Source of the DNA: Fratercula arctica
Taxonomy: Eukaryota; Chordata; Aves; Charadriiformes; Alcidae
NCBI GenBank assembly: GCA_947846985.1
Contig: CANTUZ010000002.1
Coordinates: 16,254,087 to 16,318,086 of the forward strand
Direction: 5' to 3'
DNA: 64,000 bases
Of the stretch, positions 1-11,745 are shown in pieces (positions within the stretch are counted from its first letter, which is position 1; each line of letters opens with the position of its first letter). The position numbers and the translations under genes were made by a program. The notes below the pieces were generated by a model that ran no database searches, had not been told where the DNA came from, and worked only from the letters and a program-made list of their open reading frames with translations.

Positions 1-1560
1 GACAACAGAATGAAAGAATAACATATTCTAAGCCATTGGTGAAATGCTTTTTCAAACAACTATATGTTGTATGGATCCTGGGGCTGTCGTTATTTTCTTG
101 ACATTCATTTATTCTGAATCAGTTAATAAGTCAGATCCTATGTCACGTTAAACATTTTTTCCTTGTTTATTTTCCCTCCATTAATAGCTATATTGTAATT
201 GTACACAATGCCCTGAGCAAAATTTAATTCACTGGCACTGATTTACAACTGTAGAACATGTTCTGATGGGGATAACTGTTGAAGAAAAATCTCTTTAAAA
301 GCATATGCAGGCATAAAGAACTGATCAGTTGACATCTAGTTTTTGCTGTGTGGGAACGAAGTAGTTGTTAATTATTTCACTTTTGTTGTTGTTGTTCATT
401 CCTTAGCATATTCTCTTTTCTTCTTTGTAAGTAGGCAAATGATCAATGATGATCAGGTGCTGTTTCATCTTAAACACTGTTAAGAGCCTCAGGGTTAACA
501 GAAATCTCACTGCAAAATGTTCGTAAACTTATAGTGACAAGAACAGAGGCTTGGAGTACTGTGCTGAGTTGTGTAAGAATACATCTGAAATTGAACTTAG
601 AAGCCAATAGTATCTGAACAATCAACACTGCATGTGTTACACTTTTTCAAGTAAAGCAAATTGTTCTCCAATGGGACCTTGATGTGTAAACAAAAGGTAA
701 TTAATGAAGGCATTGATGCAATTTCATGGAATCTGAACTTCCCCGTCCAAAATCTTAGTAATGAAAATCAAAGTATATTTTGTTATTTTTGATGCCCATA
801 GCATGTAAATAAAAAAGAAATCTCAAGTTACAGAATCAGGATTTGATGGCCAGAGAACGCTGGAGGGAGTATAAGTGAAAGCTGTTAGTAAGAGCTAATG
901 CTAATTGCTGTCCCTAGGAATAACATGATGATGTGGTTCTGCAGCTTGCAACATCCATTTCTACTCCTCTCTTTTTTCAACTCCTGTACAGCAGCCAAGC
1001 AAATAATGAAATACTTTTATCCTTACCTTAGTATCCTATGTCTAAACTAGTAAACAGAATGCGTTGCTCACAATGAGAAGCTATTCTAAAACTAAAAAGT
1101 TTTGTTTGAATCTAATTCTGACACAACTGAAGATTTTCTTATACAAACCTCATGCATAATAAAAATAAAAGCATATTTAACATAGACCATCTGCAATTTG
1201 TGTCAGTAGCGAGCTACATAATTGTTTTGAAAATATACATCATTCATTATATATGAATACTTATATAACCAAAAAAGACATCACATAAATCATTTCAACA
1301 AATGGGACCAACCTGCTTTTCACCCTAATGAGTGTGAGAGGTACTAATTTCCAAAATATAAACTATATTTTAAAATAACCGAGTGAATTTATTAAATGTT
1401 GCATAAAGCTGATGTAGTGTGCATACTTAGGGTGACAGAAGTGTTTAACTTTGCTTTCAAGTTGTCATACCTTAAAAGCTTGTGAGGCACTCTGCCATGA
1501 AAAAAATCTTTAGAAAAAGGGAAAAAATGGGAAAAAATAGGAAACAAGGCTGGGGGCAGG
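1..1560. other. AT-rich non-coding stretch
   Basis: No open frame of convincing length, repeat family or regulatory array is recognisable here. A short (TTG)n run sits near 382-396. The sequence is stop-rich in all frames and is best read as unique intergenic or intronic DNA. Confidence 0.6.
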
Positions 1561-1640
1561 AGAAAGGGTGAAAGGGAGAGAAGAAGGGAACAGGAAGGAA
1601 GGGAGGGAGGGAGGGAGGAAGGAAGGGAAAGAGGGACACA
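1561..1640. repeat. Purine-rich simple repeat (GGGA/GGAA)n
   Basis: An almost pure purine run on the plus strand built from GGGA, GGAA and AAGG units. Four GGG runs separated by single A residues lie at 1601-1615, which fits the textbook pattern for an intramolecular G-quadruplex on the plus strand. It is probably a length-variable microsatellite. The minus-strand open frame across it (serine/leucine/proline-rich) is an artefact of the simple repeat. Confidence 0.9.
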
Positions 1641-3800
1641 CATAGACAAAACTTGTGCCTCAGTACCTAGAGAAGTATTTCACTCTACTGTCATTGTCAA
1701 ACAAGGATTCCTAAGTTTTATTGTGCATAATTATCCCTTCCTGCAAACTCAAGTCACAAAACTAATTGTTAAGCATCACAGGTAACATTGATAAGCAAGT
1801 GCAGTGATCTGTAACCTCTACTTAGTCCCTGTCATTTGAAAGTCAGACTGTGCTTGTGAAGCAGGACACCCGTTTCAAGGTCTCATGAGTACAGTTTAGT
1901 CTCCTTTTGTTGATAGTCTAGCGGTAGCTACCTTGCCTGCTGTAATCTTATTTGTCTCAAATTTTTGCACTGAAAAGCCAACAGAAATTTATTCAAACAT
2001 TGTCTGTCTTTCCAAAAGATAATTACTATTTCTAACAGGATTTGTATGCTTTATCACTGGACGTGATCATGATTTGGAAAATCACCTTTAATGGGTTTTT
2101 GAGATCTTGTTTTTCATTTCAAATCAGAAGAATAGCAAATGTTCTGCAAAACAGAATCCCAAAACAATTGTACTCTGAAAAAAATATAATTTTACTTTAT
2201 TTTAGTATTTTTTATTATATTTACTTAGTTTATGATGTCATAGTATGGCATATCATCATTTCTTAGTATGTTATTTTAAAAATAAGTAAGAGCTGTACTC
2301 ACATTCATTATACTTTAACATCTTTTCCAGATTAGAATCTCCTGTTTATCCTATAATGAAATAGCTGACAAAAAACCACCCAGTTTCATTTAGAGAATAA
2401 GTATACAAATTAGGGATTTGATTACATTTTTAATATCGTTTTTTCTACATATTTTAATACTAATAACAGTACTTTTACTCTAATTCATACCTTGAATAAC
2501 TTATCTGCTAGACTAGAGTGTATGTTGTAATGAAACCTTAAGTGTCAAATACTTCCGCTACAACACACACGGGTGATACTGTGTTCCTGAAAAGGTGATG
2601 CATTTCAATTAGAACCGATTAATGGCTGTTTACAGTTATTTTAAAAATAATGTGAAATGAAGCCTTTTGCTCTGTTTTCACATCATTTACCATAATTCTG
2701 CAGTGCTGCTGCTAACATTTCATGCAAAATTGTAAACAAATAAAAATGAAGACAAGGGAAAACCATGTAGAACTCATGTTGACCTGACAGGGAAGTTTCA
2801 GTGTCTGTAGAATGGTGGTACCTGTCAAATTTGTGCTTCCTCATTCACTTCGGTTACATGGCTGCACAAGTGGTTGGACAACCTTGTCCTTTTCAATGTA
2901 ACACACAAGTTAGGGCACCCAAATATGAAAAACTATGATCAGCATTAAAAAGAATCAATAAAATGGAAATTGCAGTTGGTAAAACTACAGATCAGGTGCA
3001 TGTAGGCACTTATGTTTAGCTTAGAGATAAGCAGCAGCCATCAAGCAAGGAAGAGCCCTCCTGAAATCTCAGTCCAAATTGGAATGAAATATTATGCAAT
3101 TCTGAAACTTTTAAGTGTTTTATCACTCAGACTTGCTGGCCAAGCGCAGAAGGTAGGCATGTCCATGCCAGCAGGCTGTGAAGAAGGCTGTTCCTGCAGT
3201 ATTTATGACTGCAACTAGAGAGGAAAATATTTTCATGCGAGATTCTCATCTGAGTTTTGCAAATCAGAGGCAAACACCCCGACTTGATTCAAAATTTGAG
3301 CCTGATGTGTCTGCACAAATAATAGAAACCTCAGCAGCAGAAAGACATATTATCTATAGTTTGGCAAAAAAAAAGCCACTTTCCATGGGATCTCTCAATA
3401 GTCATTTATTTCTTTCTTCGTTTACTGCACTGCTGTAGATAATTTCTCTTGTTCTGTCTCGCATTGTTCTTGGTTAGTGGCACTTGCCTGAAATTAGTTT
3501 CTAATTGGGATAAATGAACGGCATGTATTCATGGGGCCTGGGCAGTTGTTTTTGGCTTCCAGCAAAAAGCAGTGAACAAGCAGATTCTGGTGGCTGCTGA
3601 CAGCTGTTTCACATAGGCTTGTGTTATCAGGGCAAACACATGTAAACGATATGAATAAATAACATGCAAATGTTTATAAATTGAGTGAATTTAACTTTAT
3701 CAGATTATCCCCAAGCTAGTTTCAGACTGAATTTAGTGGCACTAAATCCTTTAGCAAGTACCACAGACTAGTGCTTCCTATTAACACATTGAAAGTATGG
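1641..3800. other. Non-coding stretch, nothing recognised
   Basis: AT-rich, stop-interrupted sequence. Around 2905-2925 a short stretch (gggcacccaaatatgaaaa) resembles a phrase common in old amniote interspersed repeats, but it is too short to assign. No splice-flanked open frame was found. Confidence 0.5.
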
Positions 3801-3803
3801 CAC

Positions 3804-3837
3804 CTTTTTTTTGTTGTTTTTTTTTTGTTTTTTTTTT
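3804..3837. repeat. T-rich low-complexity run
   Basis: Runs of T interrupted by single G residues. No matching target-site duplication or upstream retroelement body was recognised, so it is called low-complexity only, not a retroposon tail. Confidence 0.85.
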
Positions 3838-4176
3838 AAACTTTCCACTTGACATATACAGTGCAGGAATTTCAAGTTCAAGACAAAGCAAGGGCAGCAG
3901 TCAGTGTGTGCCAACCATCCTGGGTGTGTACTCACAGGAACACTTCACCATCCCATCCTGCCAACAACCTCACCAAACCCAATGTATACAGAGGTACATT
4001 CTTATTTTCTAGCCAAAAACATTGCTGATTTTGGCTTTCAGATGTTGGCATTTACAAAATACTGTACAAAGAAACATGTAATGTGAACTGTAAATCATAG
4101 TGGCTGCTAGACAGTGGCTCAATTTACCTGGATACCACGAATGGCTTGGGAAATTGGACACGGAATCCTTCAGTCA

Positions 4177-4200
4177 TTTTTCTTTTTTTTTTTTTCTTTT
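4177..4200. repeat. Poly-T run
   Basis: Twenty-four bases, all T except two C residues. It could be the reversed poly-A tail of an old retroposon, but no body is recognisable on either side. Confidence 0.85.
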
Positions 4201-6430
4201 AATGAGAAATTCACTGCAAAGATTCATCCAGAGTAAGTGATCTTAGTTCCCTGCATCCTAAACAGAAATCACTGCAACAAGCAACCAAACATGCTTAAAA
4301 AAACCTGCAGGTCTGAGCTAATATTCCTGGGGCATCTACCTCCACCGAAGTACGGTGAATGCTTACCCTCCTCTGGGCGGCATCCACTCTTACAACTCTT
4401 CATCACTTTTCTATAAAATTGCCTAACACCACTGCGATGGATTTCCAAAATATATAACATTGTTTTTAGACCTGACATTTACACTGTGACACCTTCAACT
4501 GAGCTCTAAGTTGTCAATGTATAGTGTTGTTGCATAGTGTTAGTCTTGTTTAACTAGACAGTTTACTTAACAGTTTCCACTTTCTGCTTCTGCTGGGGTC
4601 TGCTTTTGTCTCAGTTTTATTTATGTCAAATTGCTAATTGTCCTTTAATATGTTGAATTGTCATTTTATTGTTTCTGCTAAATATGTTTTTATCCATAAT
4701 CCTATAGTGGCTAAATTAATCTGTACAGTTAATACCATTGATTCAATTATACTCTGAATGAATATTACATATTGAATTCTAGCCTTCTTTTTTTGTTTAA
4801 TATACATGGGAACTAACCACATAGGATTTTGGTGTAAATCAAGAACTAAAATATTAGAGATGTGTAAATATTTTTACCTCCCAAAGTCCTTGGAGATTCA
4901 CCAGAGATGTAATGCTTGTAGCAGAATTGAGTTATAGTGAGATTCAGAGCTGAATCCAAAACAAGTCTGAGTTTAAATTCAAATCAACAAAACTTCCTTT
5001 AAGTCCTTAATATAAAAATATTGCATGGTCACTTGATCATTTATTTTAATAAAGATTTTGGATTCTGGGAGTTGGGAGTCATTGCAGAAGCTGTTTCCAT
5101 TGCATATAAAAAGTGTGTTTCATCTCTAGAAAACATTTCTTGGCCTTTGGTCTTTTCTTGTTGGGAATTCATCTACCGAACTTAAGAATTTGCTCTAAGA
5201 TAGCCTCTCCCTTTTAGACCAAGCTGCCTCTTAACTTTTTAGTTGATCAACAGAATAGTCCGTTCTTTCTGGATTTGAAGTCAATCCAACACAGTATCTG
5301 TTCACATAATGTCTTGCCTATGAACTGGAGCCTGGTTTGTTCTCTGCCTCCTATGAAATTAGGAGGAATGCAAATATTAACATCCTGTGCTTTTCACACC
5401 CTTCTTCCTCCCTCCTTTCTTTTACTGTTTGCTTTCTTTCTGCTTTTACAAAATTCTGATTACAGCAGCTTTGAGAATAATGGTGTCATTGGTTGTTCCT
5501 TCTGAGAGGACCTTTTCTTACCAGAAGTACAGTTTGATGCTTAAATGACCTTGGGAGTTAATCACTTCTTCCCCACTGGGTCTTAGATTTGGAACAAAGT
5601 AATTCTGCAAAAAAGATCTGGCAGATGAAATTATTTTCTTTCTTTCTCTGGCATATCGTCAAGGTACATTTACCTGTGATAAAAACACCAAATGAAGCTC
5701 TTAAAAAATAAAGTCTGTGAGAGTAAAGTTTCTTTCTTGCTGTTCAGCTTCCTAAGGGTTATGCACAGTTACATGTTCATTTACGTGCTCAGAGATTAAA
5801 AAAATATTTATAGTTTTTAGTTCTGAGGAAAAGATTATAAATAGATGATCCCTCTCGGAATAATTAGTATTTGACGGTTTTTGCACAGGACGTCTTGGTG
5901 GATATCAAGAAAATCAGATCTTGGGAGAAGACTGGTACAGCTTCCCACATGTTATCAGATAAAAATTAGACAGTTATTGTTCTCATGAAAGGAACTCATT
6001 TGTTGGCCACAAACAAGGCTCAGATATTAATTCCGTGTGATACTACAGTGTATTGATGAGGACGATGTAATTTTTGCATTCCTGTGGACAACCTGTGCGG
6101 GACTTATGCGCCCAAATCATGTTGGCCTTCAATTCAGTCCTTGTGGCTGAAGCCCTGAGCCTGCAGTGCAAACATCAGTGGATCCCATCTTCTATTTCTA
6201 CGTTCATTGATAATAACAATCCTTATCAACAGTCTGGAAAAACAGACATTCCTGAAAAGTATATGTGTTATATTAGCCATATTGAAGTCAAAATGCCATT
6301 ACGGAGACACTAGAACTTTGGGTTACATTAAGTCACGAGCATCAGTGCACTTGCATATGCCTCAAAGTCGAGATTTCACTCCAGCTAAAAAGCACCGCAT
6401 AACAGAGGTAGCAGATGTTTAATGGCTGCA
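4201..6430. other. Non-coding stretch, nothing recognised
   Basis: Unique-looking AT-rich sequence. Open frames of 69-79 codons at 4269-4478, 5275-5505, 6074-6313 and 6207-6422 overlap one another or have arbitrary composition. They lack splice context and resemble nothing known. Confidence 0.5.
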
Positions 6431-6800
6431 CCATTGACAATGTGTTTAACTGTTATTAATATTTATAATTCAGTAATGATAACCATGGCTCCAAAGTGCA
6501 CTAAATGTACTATCGTTATTGCTTTAAGTTAAACCTTTGTCTCAGTTAATTGGCTATGTGTCCCACTCCTATGTAGCCCGTATGGCAAGGCCAGGAAATA
6601 ATAATATTGTTATACTGGAAAAAAAAATGAGTGACTGCTCTCAAGTGACTCTTTGGTCTCCAGACAATTATTGAACTGGCTTAAGCAATGGTCATGCTAA
6701 ACAACCGTTGCTCAGCCTTAAGGAAAGGAGTAATTAAACTACATTTAGTGAGATTCCTGGAAACAACGGAAGCCATTGCCCAAGGCAATGGGTCACACAG
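6431..6800. other. Candidate conserved non-coding block
   Basis: This block is denser in homeodomain-type TAAT/AATTA cores and CATTG cores than its surroundings. It contains a perfect inverted repeat: ccattgcc at 6773-6780 and ggcaatgg at 6784-6791, with a three-base spacer. Paired inverted CATTG cores are a known arrangement for SOX-type HMG proteins. Conservation is inferred from texture only; no alignment was available. Confidence 0.25.
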
Positions 6801-7767
6801 CAAGGCTTAATCAAAAGCTGCTACCTGTGGCCTGACAGGTTGACCTGTTATAACTGCAGGGATATAAGGCTGTCACGGCAAGCTATGGACAGGTATTTCA
6901 GCAGCAGAAGTGAGTATAAAGCCATCAGAGTGAGTGAAGTAGTCATGGGCATGGCCAAAGAGAATGGAGAAAACACTGCTTTGTCACGGAACTCAGTAGA
7001 AAGAAAGGCTGGGAATTTCTTAGCAGTAGCTAACGAGCTCCAGGAAAGACCCTGTGATGTGTTGTCTTTCAAAATGAAGAAGATACACCAAGAACATACC
7101 CAAGAAGTTTCCTTCCCTTTCTCCTTGAAAAAGAAAGCAAGGCCACTGGCATTTGACTTAAGTGGCTGTGCCAAAAGCAGCAACAACCATGCAACTTTGA
7201 TCTTATACAGCCCTTTTGACTGATAGTCTTAAACTAATCAACAGATCATGACAGCAGTACTGCACTTCATACTTATGTATAAATTATTTTTTTAAAATGT
7301 TTGTATATTTAGTTAGGCTCCATGCCTGTCCTTCATAAAATCACAGAAAATATTTTTCCCACACACAAAATTGGATCTGACCAAAGGCAAATGAGGACCC
7401 AAACACTGGATGAGGGATTGAAACAACACACTGCAGTTTTGCATATATCTATACTATGTATACAACATCCACTTATATATGGCATAGAGACACTCTTTCA
7501 CTCACCTCCTGGGGATCTCAAGAGAGGAGACTGAGTTTGCTCAAGCTGTCTGTGATGGTTTCCCTTAGCAAGGTCTTCTCCTTCCCCCTGCAAATCTTTC
7601 CAGATGTGCAGTGGTCCTAGCCATCACTTGATGTCCCGAAGCCTGTTTCCATGTCTGTTACCTTTGTGGGCTGGACTTGATATGTCTTCCTTCACTGGAA
7701 CCTTTTGGTTTTTGGGGTACCATTGCCCTTATTCTGCATAAAAATGAATGCTAGCTGCTAATGCTGC
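6801..7767. other. Non-coding stretch with overlapping chance frames
   Basis: A 127-codon plus-strand frame (6840-7223) is overlapped almost completely by a 112-codon minus-strand frame (6848-7186). Neither translation has a recognisable domain, signal peptide or splice context, so I do not call a gene. Confidence 0.5.
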
Positions 7768-7806
7768 AAAAAAATAAAATTAAAAAAAAAAAGAGAGAGA
7801 AAAAAA
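7768..7806. repeat. A-rich low-complexity run
   Basis: An (A)n run interrupted by T and GAGAGA. It could be the decayed tail of a plus-strand retroposon, but no 3' end of a known family is visible in the preceding 200 bases. Confidence 0.8.
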
Positions 7807-10800
7807 GCTGAAAAGGACAATGCTACGTCTCCCACAGAACTTGTTTCTTGGCCTTTGCAAATACCAATGACAGGATGTCCTGACTACTTTTTGCTGACTG
7901 ATCCCATTTGGAAATAGGTTAGATGGTACCTGCTTCCTGCAGGTCTGGCTGCCGGGTCCCCAGATGGACTCAAAGGGCTTATAAACCCCAGTCCCTTCCC
8001 GTCTTTGCCCAGTTTACTTTTGTCCAAGAATCCTCCCTGATGAGGTGTATGTGCATGAAGGAGTTAGAGGCAACAATGCAAAGGGATGCACCAAGAGGTG
8101 GAGGGGCAGTCCCTACCTGTGCTGCACCTGGACCAGCCAAAACATCCTCCTGGCCACTGGGTCAAGGTATTAAGTACATTGACAGTCTGGATCCAAACCA
8201 TGGAGAATTGTTAGGTAACAAACCGTCACTGTTTTTTCTTTATATCTAACTTTTCTTCTTCAAAACAAATACTAGTAACATTAGTAATCAGTTAGTTATT
8301 AAATCTCACTACCCTAGGGTGTATTTATAAATATGTGACAACTTCGTGTCTAAAGACAAAAAGAAGAAATGAACAGCAATCCAGATATTTTTAATATATT
8401 AACTAAAAATACTCAAGACATTAAAAACAAAACACAAGAAGTCAAAAAGAAAACAAGAATTAAGAAACAATATTAAAACATTTTGTTAGTTGAAAATCTT
8501 CTTTCATGAAGCTCCTGCAATCTGGAACTGTTTTCTTCTACCTCATCAAATCTCAATTTAAAACACATTCCCTGTCCATGCTCATTTCCTCTATTCCATT
8601 TTCGTACATATGCAGAAGTCGTGTCCTGTTATTGGTTGAAAAGCATCACGTACTAGGTTCATACATTCATACTTTAATAATATATTTAGAACTTTGGTGA
8701 AAAATAGTAATGACTCACATCTGTACATTCATAAATGCAGATAAATGCACTCTTGCCAGTATGTTCAACATTTCTTTACCCATGGAAGTCCTGATTCTTG
8801 AATACAATGCTAATAAAATGAAGAATATAATTGCTGATATTTCTGACATATATTACTCATAGTTCCAGGATGTTCTGGAAGCTGCCAGGTATACAGGGAA
8901 ATGTCTAAGTCCTAAAAGTTACATGAATTATGTATTTCTTGTATGAAATTTCAGATGATCCAATGTTTGTTATACCCTATTTGCTATTCATCATTTGCTA
9001 TTCATTATACTTGTATTTATAAGTTTCAGTTACCAAATCAGGGAGCGCAGACAATAGTATGTGATTTGGTTGACCAGTCAAACACTTCAAATAGTGAATA
9101 GATGACACTAACAATTTGCGAACAAAAAAATAGGCTGAAATCTGTTCACATAAAACTCTTCAGTGAATACTCACAAATAACAAATGTGTTTGTAGAAATC
9201 AGGATTGTTTCCAGAATGATTCATGCACTGCAAAACGGCCAAATTAGCAACAAATACTATTTGCAATGGATAATTCAATCAGTCATAGATAAAGAGAATT
9301 CAGCAGAATCTGTGATTCTCCTCTCAGAAAATGTCGAGTAGTGTTTTCTTTCTCTGCCCCACCATCAAAGCTGACTGGAAAACATGCTCTTTTCTTGCAA
9401 ACTTCTGTTTGTATGAGATGTTAAGCAATGCTTTTAATCTTAACGGCATTTTGCAAACTGTTGTCCTCCCTGTCTTGAGTCCCCAGGTATTTTTTAGCCA
9501 CGTTGATTGGCAATAAACTGAGGCATGACCGCATTTATTAAACCTGAAAATCCATGCCTGTTTAAGTACCTAAATAATCAACCAATTTTGATACTCAACT
9601 TCAGAAAGCTGGCTTAAGTGCTTTTGGGCAGCTCCAGAAAGAGGGTGTCAGGACTGGATCCTCTCCCCTTTACATGTAGATTACCTGTGAGAGCTACAAA
9701 AAGACCACAGAAGTTCGTGACTGCCCCTTGTCTGTTCAGGCAATTAAACTAGCCATATAACCATGGTCTGGTGGGATGACTGATGGCTGAGCTGTATTAT
9801 ACAGACACAAACTATTGTATAGATTTGACAACTCCTTTTTAATAATATTCTAGCATAGGGAGCCAGATTGGCACTCCCTACCTTTAGCCATGTCAGAGAA
9901 TACTCTACTTAGTCATCTAGGTTCCTTCAATGGAAGGAGGGAAAATTCATTTAGACTAAGTCACCTGGGACAGGATACATGACTGACAGTGGTAGGAGAC
10001 TGGATGATAAGCCCTTAGCAGACACATGAAGGGGAATCCATAGGGTGATGTTAGAAACCCCTGGTATCCCATGTGGCCTCCAAAGGCCCCTCCAGAAAGC
10101 TGTGGGTCTCTCCTAGGTCCTGTGCTGTATCTGCACTGGTGTCCTGCACATCCTGAGTTGTATAAAATTGCATAAAATTGCACTAGATGTCTCTACACAG
10201 GCAAGTGAATTGCTCTGACTTTTACATTAGATTGGAAGCATTTTACAAGTGTTATTGAATAACTTCTCTTAAATATCTGCTCTTACCTGTGTTTTGGTCA
10301 GACACTGAATGCCACTTAGAAGTCATGTTCTAGATTTCCCAGGTTTTTTTTATTTAAAACCCACAACACATCTTAGGAAACATTAGACATTGTATTTAGC
10401 TCTTATGTACTATAACAAGTAACCCAGAATAATGTGGAAAGATCACACAGTTTCAGAGTATGAGATAGTGAATTTTCTTCTTTTGCTTTAATGACATTTA
10501 CACTGTTACCTCTTTACGTGTGTGCACGACCTGGTTCATAAAACCCAGGAACAGAGGCTGTCAGGAAAGTCAGGAGAAAATGCATTTGCAGCCTGTACAA
10601 GAGCTGTGAATCAAACACATGGTCCTACCCTGGCTCCCTGCCTGCTTTTTCCTCTTTGGAGTGAAGGGAAAACAAGGATGTGAAAATACCTGTCTCCCAC
10701 CTGACCACAGCTTTTGGGATGTGCAAGTTACGGGAGACACTCAGGTTACTTCTTACTCCTCCGCTATCACCTGTTTTGCTACATATATTGTATTTCATGT

Positions 10801-10971
10801 TTTCCTCGCCAGCTCCCTGTGCCAAGCTATAACGTAGCAGTCAAGCAGCCATGCAAAGTGGGGAAAAGTGTCACAATGAGCTGATTGATCAAATATTTCT
10901 CAATTTATTCATATACTGTGTACAGTACCTACTTACGTTTCCTCATAAACTATTCCATCAGCACTTTTATA
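7807..10971. other. Non-coding stretch with two short tandem duplications
   Basis: Unique-looking sequence. A 14-base unit (atttgctattcat plus c or t) is duplicated at 8979-9006. A 10-base unit (ataaaattgc) is duplicated perfectly at 10162-10181. No gene or repeat family was recognised. Confidence 0.55.
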
Positions 10972-11745
10972 TAGAATCATAGAATGGTTTGGGTTGAAAG
11001 GGACCTTTAAAGGTCATCTAATCCAAACCCCCTGCAATGAGCAGGGACATCTTCAACTAGATCAGGTTGCTCAGAGCCTCATCCAACCTGACTTTGAACA
11101 TTTCCAGGGATGGGGCATCTACCACCTCTCTGGGCAACCTGTTCTGGTATTTCACCGCCCTCACTGTAAAAAACGTCTTCCTCGTGTCTAGTCTAAGTCT
11201 TCCCTCTTTTAGTTTAAAACCATTACCTCTTGTCATATCACAACAGGCCCTGCTGAAAAGTTTGTCCCCATCTTTCTCATAAGCCCCCTTTAAGTACTGA
11301 AGTACTTAACAGCAAGTACATAACTTGCTGAGGGTGCACTTGATCCTGATATCTATGTCATTGATGAAGATATTGAACAGTACTGGTCCCAATATGGACC
11401 CCTGAGGGACACCACTTGTCACCAGTCTCCACCTGGACATTTACCTTCTGGATGCGAACATCCAACCAACTCCTCATCCACCTAACAGTTCACCCATCAA
11501 ATCCATCTCTCTTCAATTTAGAGAGAAGGATGTTGGGGGGGGACCGTGTCAAAGGCCTCACAGAAGTCCAGATAGACAACATCCACAGCTATTCCCTTGT
11601 CCCCTAAAGTAGTCACTCCATCATAGAAGGCCATTAGCTTGGTTAAGCAAGATTTGACACTGGTGAAGCCATGCTGGCTGTCTCCAGTCATGTCCTTGTC
11701 CCCCATGTATAAGGCATCAAACTGCAAAAGCTGTATTAATTGCCC
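10972..11745 (-). mobile_element. Avian CR1 LINE, 5'-truncated and internally deleted
   Basis: The element reads on the minus strand, with its 3' end at about 10972. The tail there shows the CR1 octamer (catagaat, about two copies), with no poly-A. Next inward (10981-11290) is the 3' end typical of avian CR1, including tagaatggtttgggttg and ggacctttaaagg. From 11322 to 11727 the minus strand encodes part of the reverse transcriptase, with HGFTSVKSCLTKLMAFYDG and VVYLDFCEAFDTVP, standard CR1 motifs. Several hundred bases expected between these parts are missing; the junction lies at 11302-11321. The copy is dead: it lacks the endonuclease and most of the RT domain. The 5' limit is approximate. 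Confidence 0.95.
11518..11727 (-). pseudogene. CR1 reverse-transcriptase remnant
   Basis: A 69-codon remnant of CR1 ORF2 inside the element at 10972-11745. Residues around 18-36 carry HGFTSVKSCLTKL and residues around 47-62 carry GIAVDVVYLDFCEAFD, corresponding to the N-terminal half of the LINE reverse-transcriptase domain. In CR1 this enzyme copies element RNA at the nicked target. The catalytic YxDD box is not present in the remnant. It has no independent start signal and is a broken fragment. Confidence 0.9.

Noticed and set aside
6840..7223. 127-codon plus-strand frame as a small gene
   Set aside because: Almost fully overlapped by an antisense frame of similar length; no domain or promoter context.
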